Below, piece by piece: positions 30,506 through 39,959 of a DNA stretch of 64,000 nt (position 1 is its first letter; the number at the start of each line of letters is the position of its first letter). The DNA lies in assembly GCF_002979975.1 (NCBI RefSeq), contig NZ_PCQD01000003.1, forward strand, positions 186,001 through 250,000, given 5' to 3'. The notes under the pieces were generated by a model. The model was given only the letters and a program-made list of their open reading frames with translations. It made no database searches and was not told the DNA's origin. The position numbers were made by a program, and so were the translations under genes. The stretch comes from Pseudomonas sp. MYb185 (GTDB lineage Bacteria; Pseudomonadota; Gammaproteobacteria; Pseudomonadales; Pseudomonadaceae).

Positions 30506-31722
30506 GCCTGTTCCTCCATAAGACGCAACACGGTGGGCATGTCCTTGTCGCCGCGGCCGGACAGGCAGACCACCATCAGGTGCTCTGGCGGCAGCTGCGG
30601 CGCGCGCCTGGCCACTTCGGCCAGGGCGTGGGCGGTTTCCAGGGCGGGGATGATGCCCTCCTGGCGGCAGCAGACATGGAAGGCTGCCAGCGCTTGCCGA
30701 TCATCGATGGCGGCGTATTCGACCCGGCCCTGCTCATGCAGCCAGGCGTGTTCCGGTCCGATCCCCGGGTAGTCGAGGCCGGCGGATACCGAATGTGCGT
30801 CGCTGATCTGACCGTCGTCATCCTGCAGCAGATAGGTGCGATTGCCATGCAGCACGCCGGGCGAGCCGCCCTGCAGGCTGGCGGCATGCTTGCCGCTATG
30901 CAGGCCTTCGCCCGCCGCCTCGACGCCGATCATCTGCACCCCGGCATCATCCAGAAACGCATGGAACAGCCCCATGGCATTGGAGCCGCCGCCGATGCAG
31001 GCCACCAGGCTGTCCGGCAATCGCCCTTCGCGCACCAGCATCTGTTCCCGGGTTTCGCGACCGATCACCGCCTGGAATTCGCGCACCATGCTCGGATAGG
31101 GATGCGGACCGGCGACGGTACCGATCAGGTAGAAGGTGTTGTCGATATGGGTCACCCAGTCGCGCAGGGCCTCGTTCATCGCATCCTTGAGGGTGCCGGT
31201 ACCGCTGGTGACCGGCACGATGCGGGCACCGAGCAGGCGCATCCGCGCCACGTTGTCATGCTGGCGCTGGATATCGGTGGCGCCCATGTAGACCACGCAC
31301 TCCAGGCCGAAACGCGCGGCCACGGTGGCGGTGGCCACACCGTGCATGCCGGCACCGGTTTCGGCGATGATCCGGGTCTTGCCCATGCGCCGCGCCAGCA
31401 GGATCTGGCCGATGCAGTTGTTGATCTTGTGCGCGCCGGTGTGGTTCAGCTCTTCACGCTTGAAGTAGATACGCGCGCCGCCGTACAGCTCGGTCAGACG
31501 CTCGGCGAAATACAGTGGGCTGGGCCGGCCGACGAACTCGGCCTGAAAGCGATCCAGTTCGGCGAGAAAGCCGGGCTCCGCCATGGCGGCATTGAACTGG
31601 CGTTCCAGTTCGAGGATCAGTGGCATCAGGGATTCGGCGACGAAGCGTCCGCCGAACTGGCCGAAATGACCCCTGGCATCGGCGCCCTGGCTGTAGTGGG
31701 TGGTGGAATGGTGCATGGGCAT
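30502..31722 (-). CDS. trpB: Tryptophan synthase beta chain
   Basis: 406 residues, PLP enzyme that joins indole and serine. [13 protein letters not shown] at the start, the PLP lysine in [25 protein letters not shown] and [12 protein letters not shown] (phosphate loop) are intact. It is transcribed divergently from the activator trpI, 91 bp away, the standard Pseudomonas arrangement in which InGP-bound TrpI activates trpBA. Confidence 0.98.
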   Translation of the reverse strand: MPMHHSTTHYSQGADARGHFGQFGGRFVAESLMPLILELERQFNAAMAEPGFLAELDRFQAEFVGRPSPLYFAERLTELYGGARIYFKREELNHTGAHKINNCIGQILLARRMGKTRIIAETGAGMHGVATATVAARFGLECVVYMGATDIQRQHDNVARMRLLGARIVPVTSGTGTLKDAMNEALRDWVTHIDNTFYLIGTVAGPHPYPSMVREFQAVIGRETREQMLVREGRLPDSLVACIGGGSNAMGLFHAFLDDAGVQMIGVEAAGEGLHSGKHAASLQGGSPGVLHGNRTYLLQDDDGQISDAHSVSAGLDYPGIGPEHAWLHEQGRVEYAAIDDRQALAAFHVCCRQEGIIPALETAHALAEVARRAPQLPPEHLMVVCLSGRGDKDMPTVLRLMEEQA

Positions 31723-31813
31723 GACCTCCTGTGTAGGCCATTACGATAGGACGGGCACCGGCCAATAAAAATCGATAAGATGTGTTGCATATGTGAGAAA
31801 AGGTAACCATTCC
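31723..31813. promoter_or_regulatory. trpBA/trpI divergent control region
   Basis: The 91-bp intergenic region must hold both promoters and the TrpI operators. A TGTGAG hexamer near 31794, within an A/T-rich stretch (about 31765-31800), resembles a half-site of the TGTGAG-N5-CTCACA type described for TrpI as I recall it; the second half is not well conserved. Boundaries of individual sites cannot be fixed by eye. Confidence 0.4.
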
Positions 31814-32695
31814 ATGGGCCGTGAACTGCCATCATTGAACGCTTTACGTGCCTTTGACGTGGCCGCACGCCTGGAAAGTGTGAGTAAAGCAGCGGATGAG
31901 CTGCACGTGACCCATGGTGCGGTCAGTCGTCAGCTGCGCAGCCTGGAGGAAGAGCTGGGGGTGGCGCTGTTTGCCAAGGCCGGACGCGGCATCCAGCTCA
32001 CTACCGCCGGGCGGCAGCTGCGTGACGCCAGCCGCGAGGCTTTCGATACCCTGCGCGAGGCCTGTGCCCGCATCAGCCAGGATGAGACGCGGGCGCCCTT
32101 TCTGCTGGCCTGTCCCGGCAGCCTGCTGGCGCGCTGGTTCATCCCGCGGCTGGACCGGCTGAATCGGCAGCTGCCGGAACTGAACCTGCACCTGTCGGCC
32201 AGCGAAGGTGAACTCGATCCGCGCCGGCCGGGCACCAGCGCCACGCTGCTGTTCGCCGAACCGCCGTGGCCGGCGGACATGCAGGTGTATCCGCTGTTGC
32301 GTGAATCGATCGGCCCGGTATTCAGCCCGCGCTATGCGCGGGCCGCGGCCCTGCTGGAGCAACCGCCTGCGGTGCTGCAGGAGGAAGCCCTGCTGCACAC
32401 CCTGTCACGTCCGCGGGCCTGGTCGGATTGGGCCAAGGCCAATGCGTTGGATACGCACAGCCTGCAGCGGGGCCAGGATTTCGAGCACCTGTATTATCTG
32501 CTGGAGGCGGCCCTGTCCGGACTGGGCGTGGCCATCGCGCCACGCCTGCTGGTCGCCGATGATATCGCCGCAGGCCGGCTGCTGGCCCCCTGGGGCTTTG
32601 TGGATACCCCCAGCCAGTTGGCGCTGTGGGTACCCGAGCGCCAACCCCAGGACAAGGCCCGGCGGTTGGCGGAGTGGCTGCGGTCCCAGCTGTAG
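31814..32695 (+). CDS. trpI: LysR-type activator TrpI
   Basis: 293 residues from the ATG at 31814 ([15 protein letters not shown]); an earlier in-frame ATG at 31793 adds seven residues not seen in P. aeruginosa TrpI. N-terminal winged [30 protein letters not shown]. The C-terminal effector domain includes [22 protein letters not shown] and [20 protein letters not shown]. It activates trpBA in response to indoleglycerol phosphate and represses itself. Confidence 0.95.
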   Translation: MGRELPSLNALRAFDVAARLESVSKAADELHVTHGAVSRQLRSLEEELGVALFAKAGRGIQLTTAGRQLRDASREAFDTLREACARISQDETRAPFLLACPGSLLARWFIPRLDRLNRQLPELNLHLSASEGELDPRRPGTSATLLFAEPPWPADMQVYPLLRESIGPVFSPRYARAAALLEQPPAVLQEEALLHTLSRPRAWSDWAKANALDTHSLQRGQDFEHLYYLLEAALSGLGVAIAPRLLVADDIAAGRLLAPWGFVDTPSQLALWVPERQPQDKARRLAEWLRSQL

Positions 32696-32709
32696 GACGC
32701 CGGGTGCAC

Positions 32710-33483
32710 TCAGAGACTGTTGTTCAGGTGCCCGCCATCCACATTGATGATGGAGCCGGTAATAAACGAGCCGGCTTCACTGGCCAGCAGCAACAGGGCG
32801 CCATCCAACTCCTCCAGACGCCCGAGGCGGCGCATCGGCACCTTGCTGCGGATGTATTCCTGGCCCTTGGCGGTGTCGAAGTAGTCACCGTTCATCTCGG
32901 TGCGGAAGTAGCCGGGAGCGATGGCGTTGACGCGGATGTCGTTGCGCGCCAGCTCCATGGCCATGGCCTTGGTCAGTTGCACCACGCCGGCCTTGGCCAC
33001 CGCATAGTGGCTGAGCGCGGTACCGACGCGCAGACCGAGGATGGAGGCGATATTGACCACGCAACCACCCTGCCCGGCCTTGGCCATGGCCAGACTGGCG
33101 CGGTGGGCGACGCGCCAGGCACCGTCCAGGTTGGTATCGATCATGCTGCGCCAGTTGCCCTCGGTCATGTTCAGGAACATCACCGGATCGCCGATACCGG
33201 CATTGTTGACCAGGATGTCCACCAGCCCCCACTGCTGCTCCGCCTGATCGAAGGCACGGCCGACGCTGTCGGCGTCGGTCACGTCCATCGGCAGGGCGAT
33301 TGCTTGCTTGCCCTGTTCCTGCAGCTCGTCGACCAGCGCCTGCAACCGCTCGATGCGCCGGGCGGTGACCACCACCCGTGCACCGGCCCCGGCCAGCACC
33401 TTCGCAAAGTGCGCGCCGAGGCCACTGGAGGCACCGGTTACCAGGGCGGTCTTGCCGGTCAGATCAAAGCGTTGCTGGTTCAT
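32710..33483 (-). CDS. SDR-family oxidoreductase
   Basis: 257 residues from the ATG at 33483 (GGAG ribosome site 6-7 bp upstream). Classical short-chain dehydrogenase: cofactor loop TGASSGLG (16-23), NNAG (about 93-96), catalytic Ser147, Tyr160 and Lys164 (YAVAK). TARR after the second strand suggests NADP preference. The C-terminal FITGSIINVDGGHLNNSL is typical of 3-ketoacyl-ACP-reductase-like members. Substrate unknown. It converges on trpI with a 14-bp gap. Confidence 0.88.
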   Translation of the reverse strand: MNQQRFDLTGKTALVTGASSGLGAHFAKVLAGAGARVVVTARRIERLQALVDELQEQGKQAIALPMDVTDADSVGRAFDQAEQQWGLVDILVNNAGIGDPVMFLNMTEGNWRSMIDTNLDGAWRVAHRASLAMAKAGQGGCVVNIASILGLRVGTALSHYAVAKAGVVQLTKAMAMELARNDIRVNAIAPGYFRTEMNGDYFDTAKGQEYIRSKVPMRRLGRLEELDGALLLLASEAGSFITGSIINVDGGHLNNSL

Positions 33484-33756
33484 GCCATTCTCCATCCATC
33501 GGTTGTTTTCCCCGAGTATCGGCGATCCGCCGCCCGGGCTCCAGTGTGCTGGCCGCACTGAATATCGGCCGATCAGTCTGTCAGCACCTGGCGCTGCCGG
33601 CCGCACCCGGTGCGTCGCCGGGTGGCTGGCGCTACACTGTGCTCAGTTGCGCCGCGCGGACGGCGTCGTTTCCTGTACAGCTTGGGGGGATTTCTGCGTG
33701 GGGCATCGGCTATGGAGCGATAGGCAACGGCGGGTCAGGCACGGGCGGGTAGTCGA

Positions 33757-35511
33757 TTGACACGCGATAATCCCCGTCTGCAACCGCCCGGTGGCGAGGA
33801 ACTGCTGGCCTGGCTGCGTCACTACCGGTTGGCCTGGCTCAGCGGCGACCTGGTGGCAGGTGTGGTCACCGCGGTCATGATCATTCCGCAGAGCATGGCC
33901 TACGCCATGCTGGCCGGCTTGCCAGTGCAGATCGGCCTGTATGCCAGCCTGCTGCCGTTGCTCGGTTATGCCCTGTTCGGTACCAGCATGAGCATGTCGG
34001 TCGGCCCGGTGGCGGTCACCGCCTTGATGACCGCCGCGCTGTTGGCACCGCTGGCGACCATCGGCAGCGAGCACTATCTGCAGTTGGCGATCTGGCTGGC
34101 GCTGCTGTCGGGGATCCTGCTGTTCATTCTCGGTCTGCTGCGCATGGGCTTTCTGGCCAACTTTCTCAGCCACCCGGTGATCAGTGGCTTCATCAGTGGC
34201 GCATCCATTCTCATCGTACTCAGCCAGTTGCCACACCTGCTCGGTCTGGCCAGCCTGCCGAATTCCCCGACCGAGTTGCTGGCGGCCTGGCAGCCGGTCA
34301 ATAGTCTGGTGCTGGGCATGGGGCTGCTGGCCCTGGCCGGGCTGCTGTATGCCCGCAGCCTGCTGGCCGGGCACCTGCAACGCCTGGGCCTGAGCGCCTC
34401 CGCTGCGCGGCTGCTGGCGCGGTTGGCACCGATCCTGGTGGTGCTGATCGGGCTGCTGGTGACCATCGGCTGGGATCTGGGCGCGCGGGGCGTGCCGGTG
34501 GTTGGCAGCCTGCCGGCGGGTCTGCCATCGCTGGTATGGTCCACTCCGGATATGTCCACCCTGCGTGCGCTGTTGCTGCCGGCGGCGCTGATCAGCCTGG
34601 TCAGCTTCGTCGAGAGTGTCTCCATCGCCCAGTCACTGGCGCGGCGCAAGCGTCAGAGCATCGACCCGGACCGCGAGCTGCTGGCATTGGGCACGGCCAA
34701 CGTCGGCTCGGCGCTGACCGGCGGCTTTGCCGTATGCGGTGGGTTCTCCCGCTCCGGGGTCAACGTCGAGGCCGGCGCCAACACACCGCTGGCGGGTATC
34801 GTCTCGGCACTGGTGATCGGCCTGATGCTGCTGACCATCGCGCCGCTGTTCGCCTGGTTGCCGCTGGTGGTGCTGGCGGTGGTGATCCTGGTGGCGGTGG
34901 CGCCACTGATCGATATTGCCAGCCTGCGACGCGCCTGGCGCTACGACCGGCGCGAGGGGCTGACACTGGTCTGTACCGCCGCCGGGGTACTGTTGCTGGG
35001 GGTCGAGGGCGGTATCGTGCTCGGTGTGGGCCTGTCGATCGTCACCCAGCTGTGGCGCGGCAGCCGGCCACATGTGGCGGTGGTCGGGCGGGTGCCGGGC
35101 ACCCACTATTTCCGCAATACCCAGCGCCACCTGGTGGAAACCGAGCCGCAGCTGCTGGCCATCCGCATCGACGAGAACATCTTCTTCGCCAACACCAAGG
35201 CTATCGAGCGGGCGATCCTGCAGGCCCTGCGCGACTACCCGGATACCCGCGAGTTGCTGCTGATCCTGTCGGCGGTCAACCATATCGACAGTACCGGCCT
35301 GGACATGCTGTCCGAGTTGAGCGAGGGGTTGCGGGAGAAGGACATCAATATCCACCTGGCCGAGGTCAAGGGGCCGGTGATGGATCAACTGGAAGACACC
35401 GACTGGATCGAGCAGCAGGTCTCCGAGGTATTCCCCAGCACGCATATCGCCTTCAACACCCTCAGCGAGGTGAAGCGGCCGAGTACCGAACCGCCGCCGC
35501 AAACAGCTTGA
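33757..35511 (+). CDS. SulP-family anion transporter with STAS domain
   Basis: 584 residues, TTG start at 33757; there is no better in-frame start upstream. The membrane part (about 20-430) begins with LSGDLVAGVVTAVMIIPQSMAYAMLAGLPVQIGLY, the SulP signature, and includes CGGFSRSGVNVEAGANTPLAG. The STAS domain (about 445-560) carries NHIDSTGLDMLSEL. SulP proteins carry sulfate, bicarbonate or dicarboxylates; this one cannot be resolved further. The 273 bp upstream, to the divergent SDR gene, hold no recognised gene. Confidence 0.92.
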   Translation: MTRDNPRLQPPGGEELLAWLRHYRLAWLSGDLVAGVVTAVMIIPQSMAYAMLAGLPVQIGLYASLLPLLGYALFGTSMSMSVGPVAVTALMTAALLAPLATIGSEHYLQLAIWLALLSGILLFILGLLRMGFLANFLSHPVISGFISGASILIVLSQLPHLLGLASLPNSPTELLAAWQPVNSLVLGMGLLALAGLLYARSLLAGHLQRLGLSASAARLLARLAPILVVLIGLLVTIGWDLGARGVPVVGSLPAGLPSLVWSTPDMSTLRALLLPAALISLVSFVESVSIAQSLARRKRQSIDPDRELLALGTANVGSALTGGFAVCGGFSRSGVNVEAGANTPLAGIVSALVIGLMLLTIAPLFAWLPLVVLAVVILVAVAPLIDIASLRRAWRYDRREGLTLVCTAAGVLLLGVEGGIVLGVGLSIVTQLWRGSRPHVAVVGRVPGTHYFRNTQRHLVETEPQLLAIRIDENIFFANTKAIERAILQALRDYPDTRELLLILSAVNHIDSTGLDMLSELSEGLREKDINIHLAEVKGPVMDQLEDTDWIEQQVSEVFPSTHIAFNTLSEVKRPSTEPPPQTA

Positions 35512-35607
35512 TACTATTGGCCACTGGTATTTTCTCCTGTCCGCCGTTATACAACGGGGCGGCAGCCTGGGGCTGCCCGAATATCTACAGACAAGGAGTA
35601 TTACGTG

Positions 35608-36078
35608 ATGAAATCCGTGCTAGCCGGTGCGCTGAGTGCCGCAGTGCTGAGCCTCAGCCTATCCGCCCAGGCCGAGGTGGTGTCCCCGGAAGATCAGATC
35701 AAGCTGCGCCAGGCCGGCTACAGCTACATGTCCTGGAACATGGGCAAGATCAAGGCCCAGGTGATCGACCAGAGCGTGGCCTACAACCAGGCCCAGGTCG
35801 CGGCGGCGGCCAATACCCTGGCCGCCATCGCCAATTCCGGCATGGGTGCGCTGTATGGACCGGGCACCGACAAGCAGGTCGGCTCCCAGGCTACCCGGGT
35901 CAAGCCGGAGATGTTCGACAATTTCGATGACGTGGCAAACATTTCCGCGCGTCTGAATGAAACCACCGGCAACCTGGCCAGTGCCGCCGCCAGCGGCGAT
36001 CAGGCGGCGATTCGCGTTGCCTTCGGTGAAGTGGGCCAGACCTGCAAGTCCTGCCACGACAAGTATCGCCAGAAGTAA
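35608..36078 (+). CDS. Cytochrome c' (cytochrome c-prime)
   Basis: 156 residues from the ATG at 35608 (AAGGAG 9 bp upstream; a GTG one codon earlier is also possible). Signal peptide (about 1-22, AQA-E) and a four-helix protein with the haem-binding CKSCH (Cys146, Cys149, His150) at the C-terminus, followed by DKYR. This matches periplasmic cytochrome c', which binds NO and CO at the open haem face and gives NO resistance. A b-type cytochrome gene is convergent 33 bp downstream and is a plausible electron partner. Confidence 0.92.
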   Translation: MKSVLAGALSAAVLSLSLSAQAEVVSPEDQIKLRQAGYSYMSWNMGKIKAQVIDQSVAYNQAQVAAAANTLAAIANSGMGALYGPGTDKQVGSQATRVKPEMFDNFDDVANISARLNETTGNLASAAASGDQAAIRVAFGEVGQTCKSCHDKYRQK

Positions 36079-36086
36079 GCCGTCAA

Positions 36087-36109
36087 CTGTGCGGGCGCTG
36101 CCCGCACAG
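36087..36109. terminator. Bidirectional hairpin between cytochrome genes
   Basis: A 10-bp perfect stem (CTGTGCGGGC / GCCCGCACAG) with a GCT loop sits in the 33-bp gap between two convergent stop codons, an arrangement typical of a shared terminator. Neither side has a strong T-tract. Confidence 0.5.
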
Positions 36110-36111
36110 AC

Positions 36112-36777
36112 TCACCAGGCAGGTGCCGGCGCTGGGGGTGGTGTCGGAATCCAGCCGCCGTTGGCCAGCCATACCACGGCCAGTGCGATCAGCACGGCGA
36201 CGACAAACGCCAGCACGCCTCCGCCCCGCGGCGCCGGTGCCGCATTATCCACCTCTACCTTGCCATGGATCATCGGTCCGACAAGACGCTTGCCGCGCAG
36301 CCGGTAGGCGATGATCGCCAGTATGTGCAGGCCGACCAGCAGGTACAGCCACAGTTCGGTCTGCCGATGCCAACTGCTCAGGGTGCTGACCGTGCTCGAG
36401 GAAACAGCGCGGGTCAGCGGCCCGCTGAAGGCGATCTCGTCACTGGCGAACAGGCCACTGACGGCCTGGAAGGCGAACAGCCCGAGCAGGGCATACACTG
36501 ACAGTGCCCCGAGCGGATTGTGTCCCAACCCCTGCCACTGGCCCCGGCAGTAACGGCCGATGGCCGCCGGGGTGGGAAAGAAGCTGGCAAAGCGCGAATG
36601 GGTCGAGCCGAGCACGCCCCAGGCCAGCCGGAAGGCGATCAGCCCGACCACCGCCAGGCCGAAGCGGCCATGGCAGTCGATCCAGCTGGCGCCCAGGTTG
36701 ATGGTCAGCAGGGCGCCGGCGACACACAGCACCAGCAGCCAGTGAAACAATCGCAGGGGCAGATCCCAGACAGTCAT
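36112..36777 (-). CDS. Membrane b-type cytochrome (cytochrome b561 / Ni,Fe-hydrogenase b-type family)
   Basis: 221 residues from the ATG at 36777; a GTG two codons earlier is possible. It begins VWDLPLRLFHWLLV, with the first haem-ligand His, and contains four to five membrane helices with further histidines (SWIDCHGRFGL, WHRQTELWLYLLVGLHILAI), as in diheme cytochrome b subunits. The proline-rich C-terminus is unusual. Such proteins are often encoded next to cytochrome c' and are thought to pass quinol electrons to it; that pairing is inference from context. Confidence 0.87.
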   Translation of the reverse strand: MTVWDLPLRLFHWLLVLCVAGALLTINLGASWIDCHGRFGLAVVGLIAFRLAWGVLGSTHSRFASFFPTPAAIGRYCRGQWQGLGHNPLGALSVYALLGLFAFQAVSGLFASDEIAFSGPLTRAVSSSTVSTLSSWHRQTELWLYLLVGLHILAIIAYRLRGKRLVGPMIHGKVEVDNAAPAPRGGGVLAFVVAVLIALAVVWLANGGWIPTPPPAPAPAW

Positions 36778-36901
36778 CCGCACGGCAACAGCGCTCCTTG
36801 TGAAAGATGGGGCGACAAGGCTAAACGCTGGATAGCGAGCCGGGCAAGGGGCTGAAAGTCGCAGTTACAAAGCCTCTGCCCGGTGTGGACGGGCATGACA
36901 C

Positions 36902-37942
36902 TCAGGATTCCTGACACAGGGGTTGCCGGCGCTGCCACAGGCGAAACAGCGGCTCGGCGAGAAACATCACCAGAAACAGCCGTGCCACCTGCAAGGCAGT
37001 GACCAGTGCCACCGACAGCTGCAGCGCCTCGGCGGTCAGGCACAGCTCGGTGATACCGCCAGGCATCATGCCCAGCATCAGGCCGGCCGCTTCCAGCTGG
37101 GTGGCCTGGCCGAGCAGCCAGGCAGTGCCGGCGGCGATCAGCATGGCGCACAGGCTGAACAGCAGCACGCGCAGCAGGAAGGCCGGTGCGCTGCGGAAGA
37201 AGCTGCGGTCGAAATGGCAACCCAGGGCGCTGCCGATCAGCCATTGGCCGATGGCACTGGCGGCAGGCGGCAGTGCCACTTCCAGATCGAACAGCACGCT
37301 GGCGCTGGCGCAGCACAGCAGCGGGCCGAGCATCCACGGGTTGGGCTGCCCCAGGCGCCGCCACAGCAGCGCCGCCAGCAATCCCAGTGGCATCAGTACC
37401 AGCAGCCAGTTCCAGTCGCTGGCAACCACTGCCGGGGCCTCTGTGGGCGGCAGGCTCCAGGTGAAGATGGCCGGGATGGTCAGCACCACCAGCAGTACCC
37501 GCAGGCTATGGGCGGCGGCCACCCGCGCGGGGTTGGCGCCATGGCGCAGCCCGAATGACACCATCTCGCTGGCGCCGCCGGGCATGCTGGCGAAGAACGC
37601 GGTGGGTCGATCCACGCCATGGCGGCGTAGCAGCATGATACCCGGCAGGCTGAGCAGGCAGGTGAGCAGGGCGCCGAGCAGGATCAGCCAGAGATGCCCG
37701 AGCATCTGCTCGAATACCGGGGCGGTGAAGTGCAGGCCGATGGCGCTGGCGACCAGCCACTGGCCGGCCCGGCGACCGCCAGGCAGTTCATTGACCAGCC
37801 AGCCGCTGCAGCGCACCAGGATGACGGCCAGCAGCGAGCCGGTTATCCAGGGAAGGGGGAGATGGATCAGGCTGGCAAGCCAGCCGCCGAGCAGCCCCGC
37901 GAGCGGGGCTGCCAGGTACTTCAGGGGATTGCCCTCAGGCAT
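36902..37942 (-). CDS. AbrB-family membrane protein (PF05145 type)
   Basis: 346 residues from the ATG at 37942, inside the 3' end of tctA (8-bp overlap). About ten membrane helices in two repeats: PLPWITGSLLAVIL ... FFASMPGGASEMVSFG and NPWMLGPLLCC ... GMMPGGITELCLTAEAL. The repeated MPGG-x-E/T-E/L motif is the family mark. Databases name these AbrB or ammonia monooxygenase by mistake; they are putative transporters of unknown substrate. Translational coupling to tctA suggests a role in tricarboxylate or related uptake. Confidence 0.85.
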   Translation of the reverse strand: MPEGNPLKYLAAPLAGLLGGWLASLIHLPLPWITGSLLAVILVRCSGWLVNELPGGRRAGQWLVASAIGLHFTAPVFEQMLGHLWLILLGALLTCLLSLPGIMLLRRHGVDRPTAFFASMPGGASEMVSFGLRHGANPARVAAAHSLRVLLVVLTIPAIFTWSLPPTEAPAVVASDWNWLLVLMPLGLLAALLWRRLGQPNPWMLGPLLCCASASVLFDLEVALPPAASAIGQWLIGSALGCHFDRSFFRSAPAFLLRVLLFSLCAMLIAAGTAWLLGQATQLEAAGLMLGMMPGGITELCLTAEALQLSVALVTALQVARLFLVMFLAEPLFRLWQRRQPLCQES

Positions 37943-39449
37943 CGGGCTGGAGTGCAGGAGCACGCTTGCGGGCGCGCCAGGCACGCCAGAACGGCAGGGC
38001 CACGATGAAGGCCACCAGCGCCCACAGGGTCATGCTGATCGGACTGCCCCACAGCACACTGAGGTCGCCGTTGGAGATCGACAGCGCACGGCGCAGGTTG
38101 CTTTCCATCAGCCCGCCGAGGATGAAGCCCAGCAGTACCCCGGATAGCGGGAAGTCCAGCTTGCGCAGGATGTAGCCGAACACACCGATGCCGATCATCA
38201 GGAACAGGTCGAAGGTGGTGGCATGTACCGCATACACACCGATCGAGGTGATGATGGCGATCGCCGGGACCAGCGTCCAGTTCGGCACTTCGAGGACGCG
38301 GGTGAACACCTTGATCATCGGTACGTTCATCACGATCAGGATGACGTTGGCGATGAACAGCGAGGCGATCAGGCCCCACACCAGGTCCGGCTGGTTCTGG
38401 AACAGCAGCGGGCCGGGAGTGATGTTGTACAGGGTCAATGCACCCATCATCACCGCAGTGGTACCGGAGCCGGGTACGCCCAGGGTCAGCATCGGCACCA
38501 TGGAACCGCAGGCCGAGGCACTGTTGGCGGTTTCCGGAGCGGCCAGACCGCGCAGGTCACCGTTACCGAAGCGGTTATCCTTGCTCGCCAGGCGCTTTTC
38601 GGTCATGTAGGCCATGGCGCTGGCCAGCGTCGCACCGGCCCCCGGCAGGATACCGAAGACGAAGCCCAGCACACCGCTGCGCAGGTTGGTGGCGAACACC
38701 GAGGCGCCTTCCTTCGCGTTGAACAGCATGCGCCCGCTGGCCTTGATCGCCTTCTGGCCATGGTGGGTGCGTTCCAGCAGGGTTAGGATCTCGCTGATGC
38801 TGAACAGCCCCAGTACCAGCACCACGAACTGGATGCCGTCGGACAGCCCCAGGCTACCGAAGGTGAAGCGGTACACGCCGCTGTTGGCGTCGATGCCGAC
38901 GCACGACAGCATCAACCCGATGAGTACTGCCACCGCGGTCTTTACCGGTTTGTCACCAGCCATGCCGGCCAGGCAGGCGGTGGCGAACACCATCAGCATG
39001 AAATACTCGGCGGGGCCGAAGGATACCGCCCAGGTGGCCAGCAACGGAGCGAAGATCACTACCCCGACGGTGGCGATGAAGCCGCCGATGAACGAGCTCC
39101 AGGCGGAGATCGACAGGGCGATACCGGCCTTGCCCTGGCGCGCCAGCGGATAGCCGTCCAGGGTGGTCATGACGGCGGAGGCTTCGCCGGGAATGTTCAG
39201 CAGGATCGAGGAGATCCGGCCGCCATACTCGCAGCCCAGGTACACCGCTGCGAGCAGGATCAGTGCGGTTTCCGGCGGCAGGCCGAGGGCAAAGGCCACC
39301 GGAATCAGCAGCGCCACGCCATTGATCGGACCCAGCCCCGGCAGCAGGCCGACGATGGTACCTATGGTGGTGCCGGCCAGGGCGGTCAGCAGGTTGTTCG
39401 GGCTCAGGGCGACACCGAAGCCCTGTCCCAGATAGTGCAGCGTATCCAT
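37935..39449 (-). CDS. tctA: Tripartite tricarboxylate transporter large permease TctA
   Basis: 504 residues from the ATG at 39449. Inner-membrane carrier with 11-12 helices. The TctA signature GLLPGLGPINGVALLIPVAFAL is near residue 35, and EYGGRISSILLNIPGEASAVMTTLDGYPLARQGKA follows. GVPGSGTTAVMMGAL forms the second half-repeat. It works with TctB and the periplasmic receptor TctC in secondary, cation-driven citrate-type uptake. Start is 1 bp after the tctB stop. Confidence 0.96.
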   Translation of the reverse strand: MDTLHYLGQGFGVALSPNNLLTALAGTTIGTIVGLLPGLGPINGVALLIPVAFALGLPPETALILLAAVYLGCEYGGRISSILLNIPGEASAVMTTLDGYPLARQGKAGIALSISAWSSFIGGFIATVGVVIFAPLLATWAVSFGPAEYFMLMVFATACLAGMAGDKPVKTAVAVLIGLMLSCVGIDANSGVYRFTFGSLGLSDGIQFVVLVLGLFSISEILTLLERTHHGQKAIKASGRMLFNAKEGASVFATNLRSGVLGFVFGILPGAGATLASAMAYMTEKRLASKDNRFGNGDLRGLAAPETANSASACGSMVPMLTLGVPGSGTTAVMMGALTLYNITPGPLLFQNQPDLVWGLIASLFIANVILIVMNVPMIKVFTRVLEVPNWTLVPAIAIITSIGVYAVHATTFDLFLMIGIGVFGYILRKLDFPLSGVLLGFILGGLMESNLRRALSISNGDLSVLWGSPISMTLWALVAFIVALPFWRAWRARKRAPALQPDA

Positions 39450-39450
39450 A

Positions 39451-39906
39451 TCAGTTCTCCAGGGCGGCCAGCACACCGAGCGGCAGCGGCACATCCAGAA
39501 TGCGATCGAAGAGGAAGTACAGGCCCAGCCCCAACACTACTGCGACCACGATGGCCTGCAGGTTGCGGCCACCGAACAGGCGGCACATGCCATAGGCGAA
39601 GGCGATGCTGCTCAGCACGAAGCCCAGGCGTTCGAACAGGGCTGCCAGTGCCAGCAGCAGCGCCAGGCACAACAGCAGCTTGGGTATCATGATCGGCGGC
39701 AGCGGCGCCTCCGCCGAGTCGCCACCTTCCAGCGCCGGCTTGATGAACAGCAGCAGTGCACCGGCGGCCATCAGGCCCAGCAGCAGCAGCGGGTAGGCAC
39801 GCGGGCCGACCGGTTCGTAGGAGAAGGGTGCTTCCAGCCCCCAGGCCATCCAGCCGAGCACGACACAGGCCACCAGCAGAAAGCCGGTAAACAGACGTTG
39901 GTACAT
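39451..39906 (-). CDS. tctB: Tripartite tricarboxylate transporter small subunit TctB
   Basis: 151 residues from the ATG at 39906 (a GTG at 39921 is also possible). Four membrane helices, as in TctB. Signature pieces: EPVGPRAYPLLLLGLMAAGALLL, KLLLCLALLLALAALFERLGFVLSS and the C-terminal LYFLFDRILDVPLPLG. It is the small permease subunit, between tctC and tctA. Confidence 0.92.
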   Translation of the reverse strand: MYQRLFTGFLLVACVVLGWMAWGLEAPFSYEPVGPRAYPLLLLGLMAAGALLLFIKPALEGGDSAEAPLPPIMIPKLLLCLALLLALAALFERLGFVLSSIAFAYGMCRLFGGRNLQAIVVAVVLGLGLYFLFDRILDVPLPLGVLAALEN

Positions 39907-39959
39907 AACGGGAATCCTCACGCAGGCGGGCCGGCAGGACGCCAGCCCGCGCCAACCGA

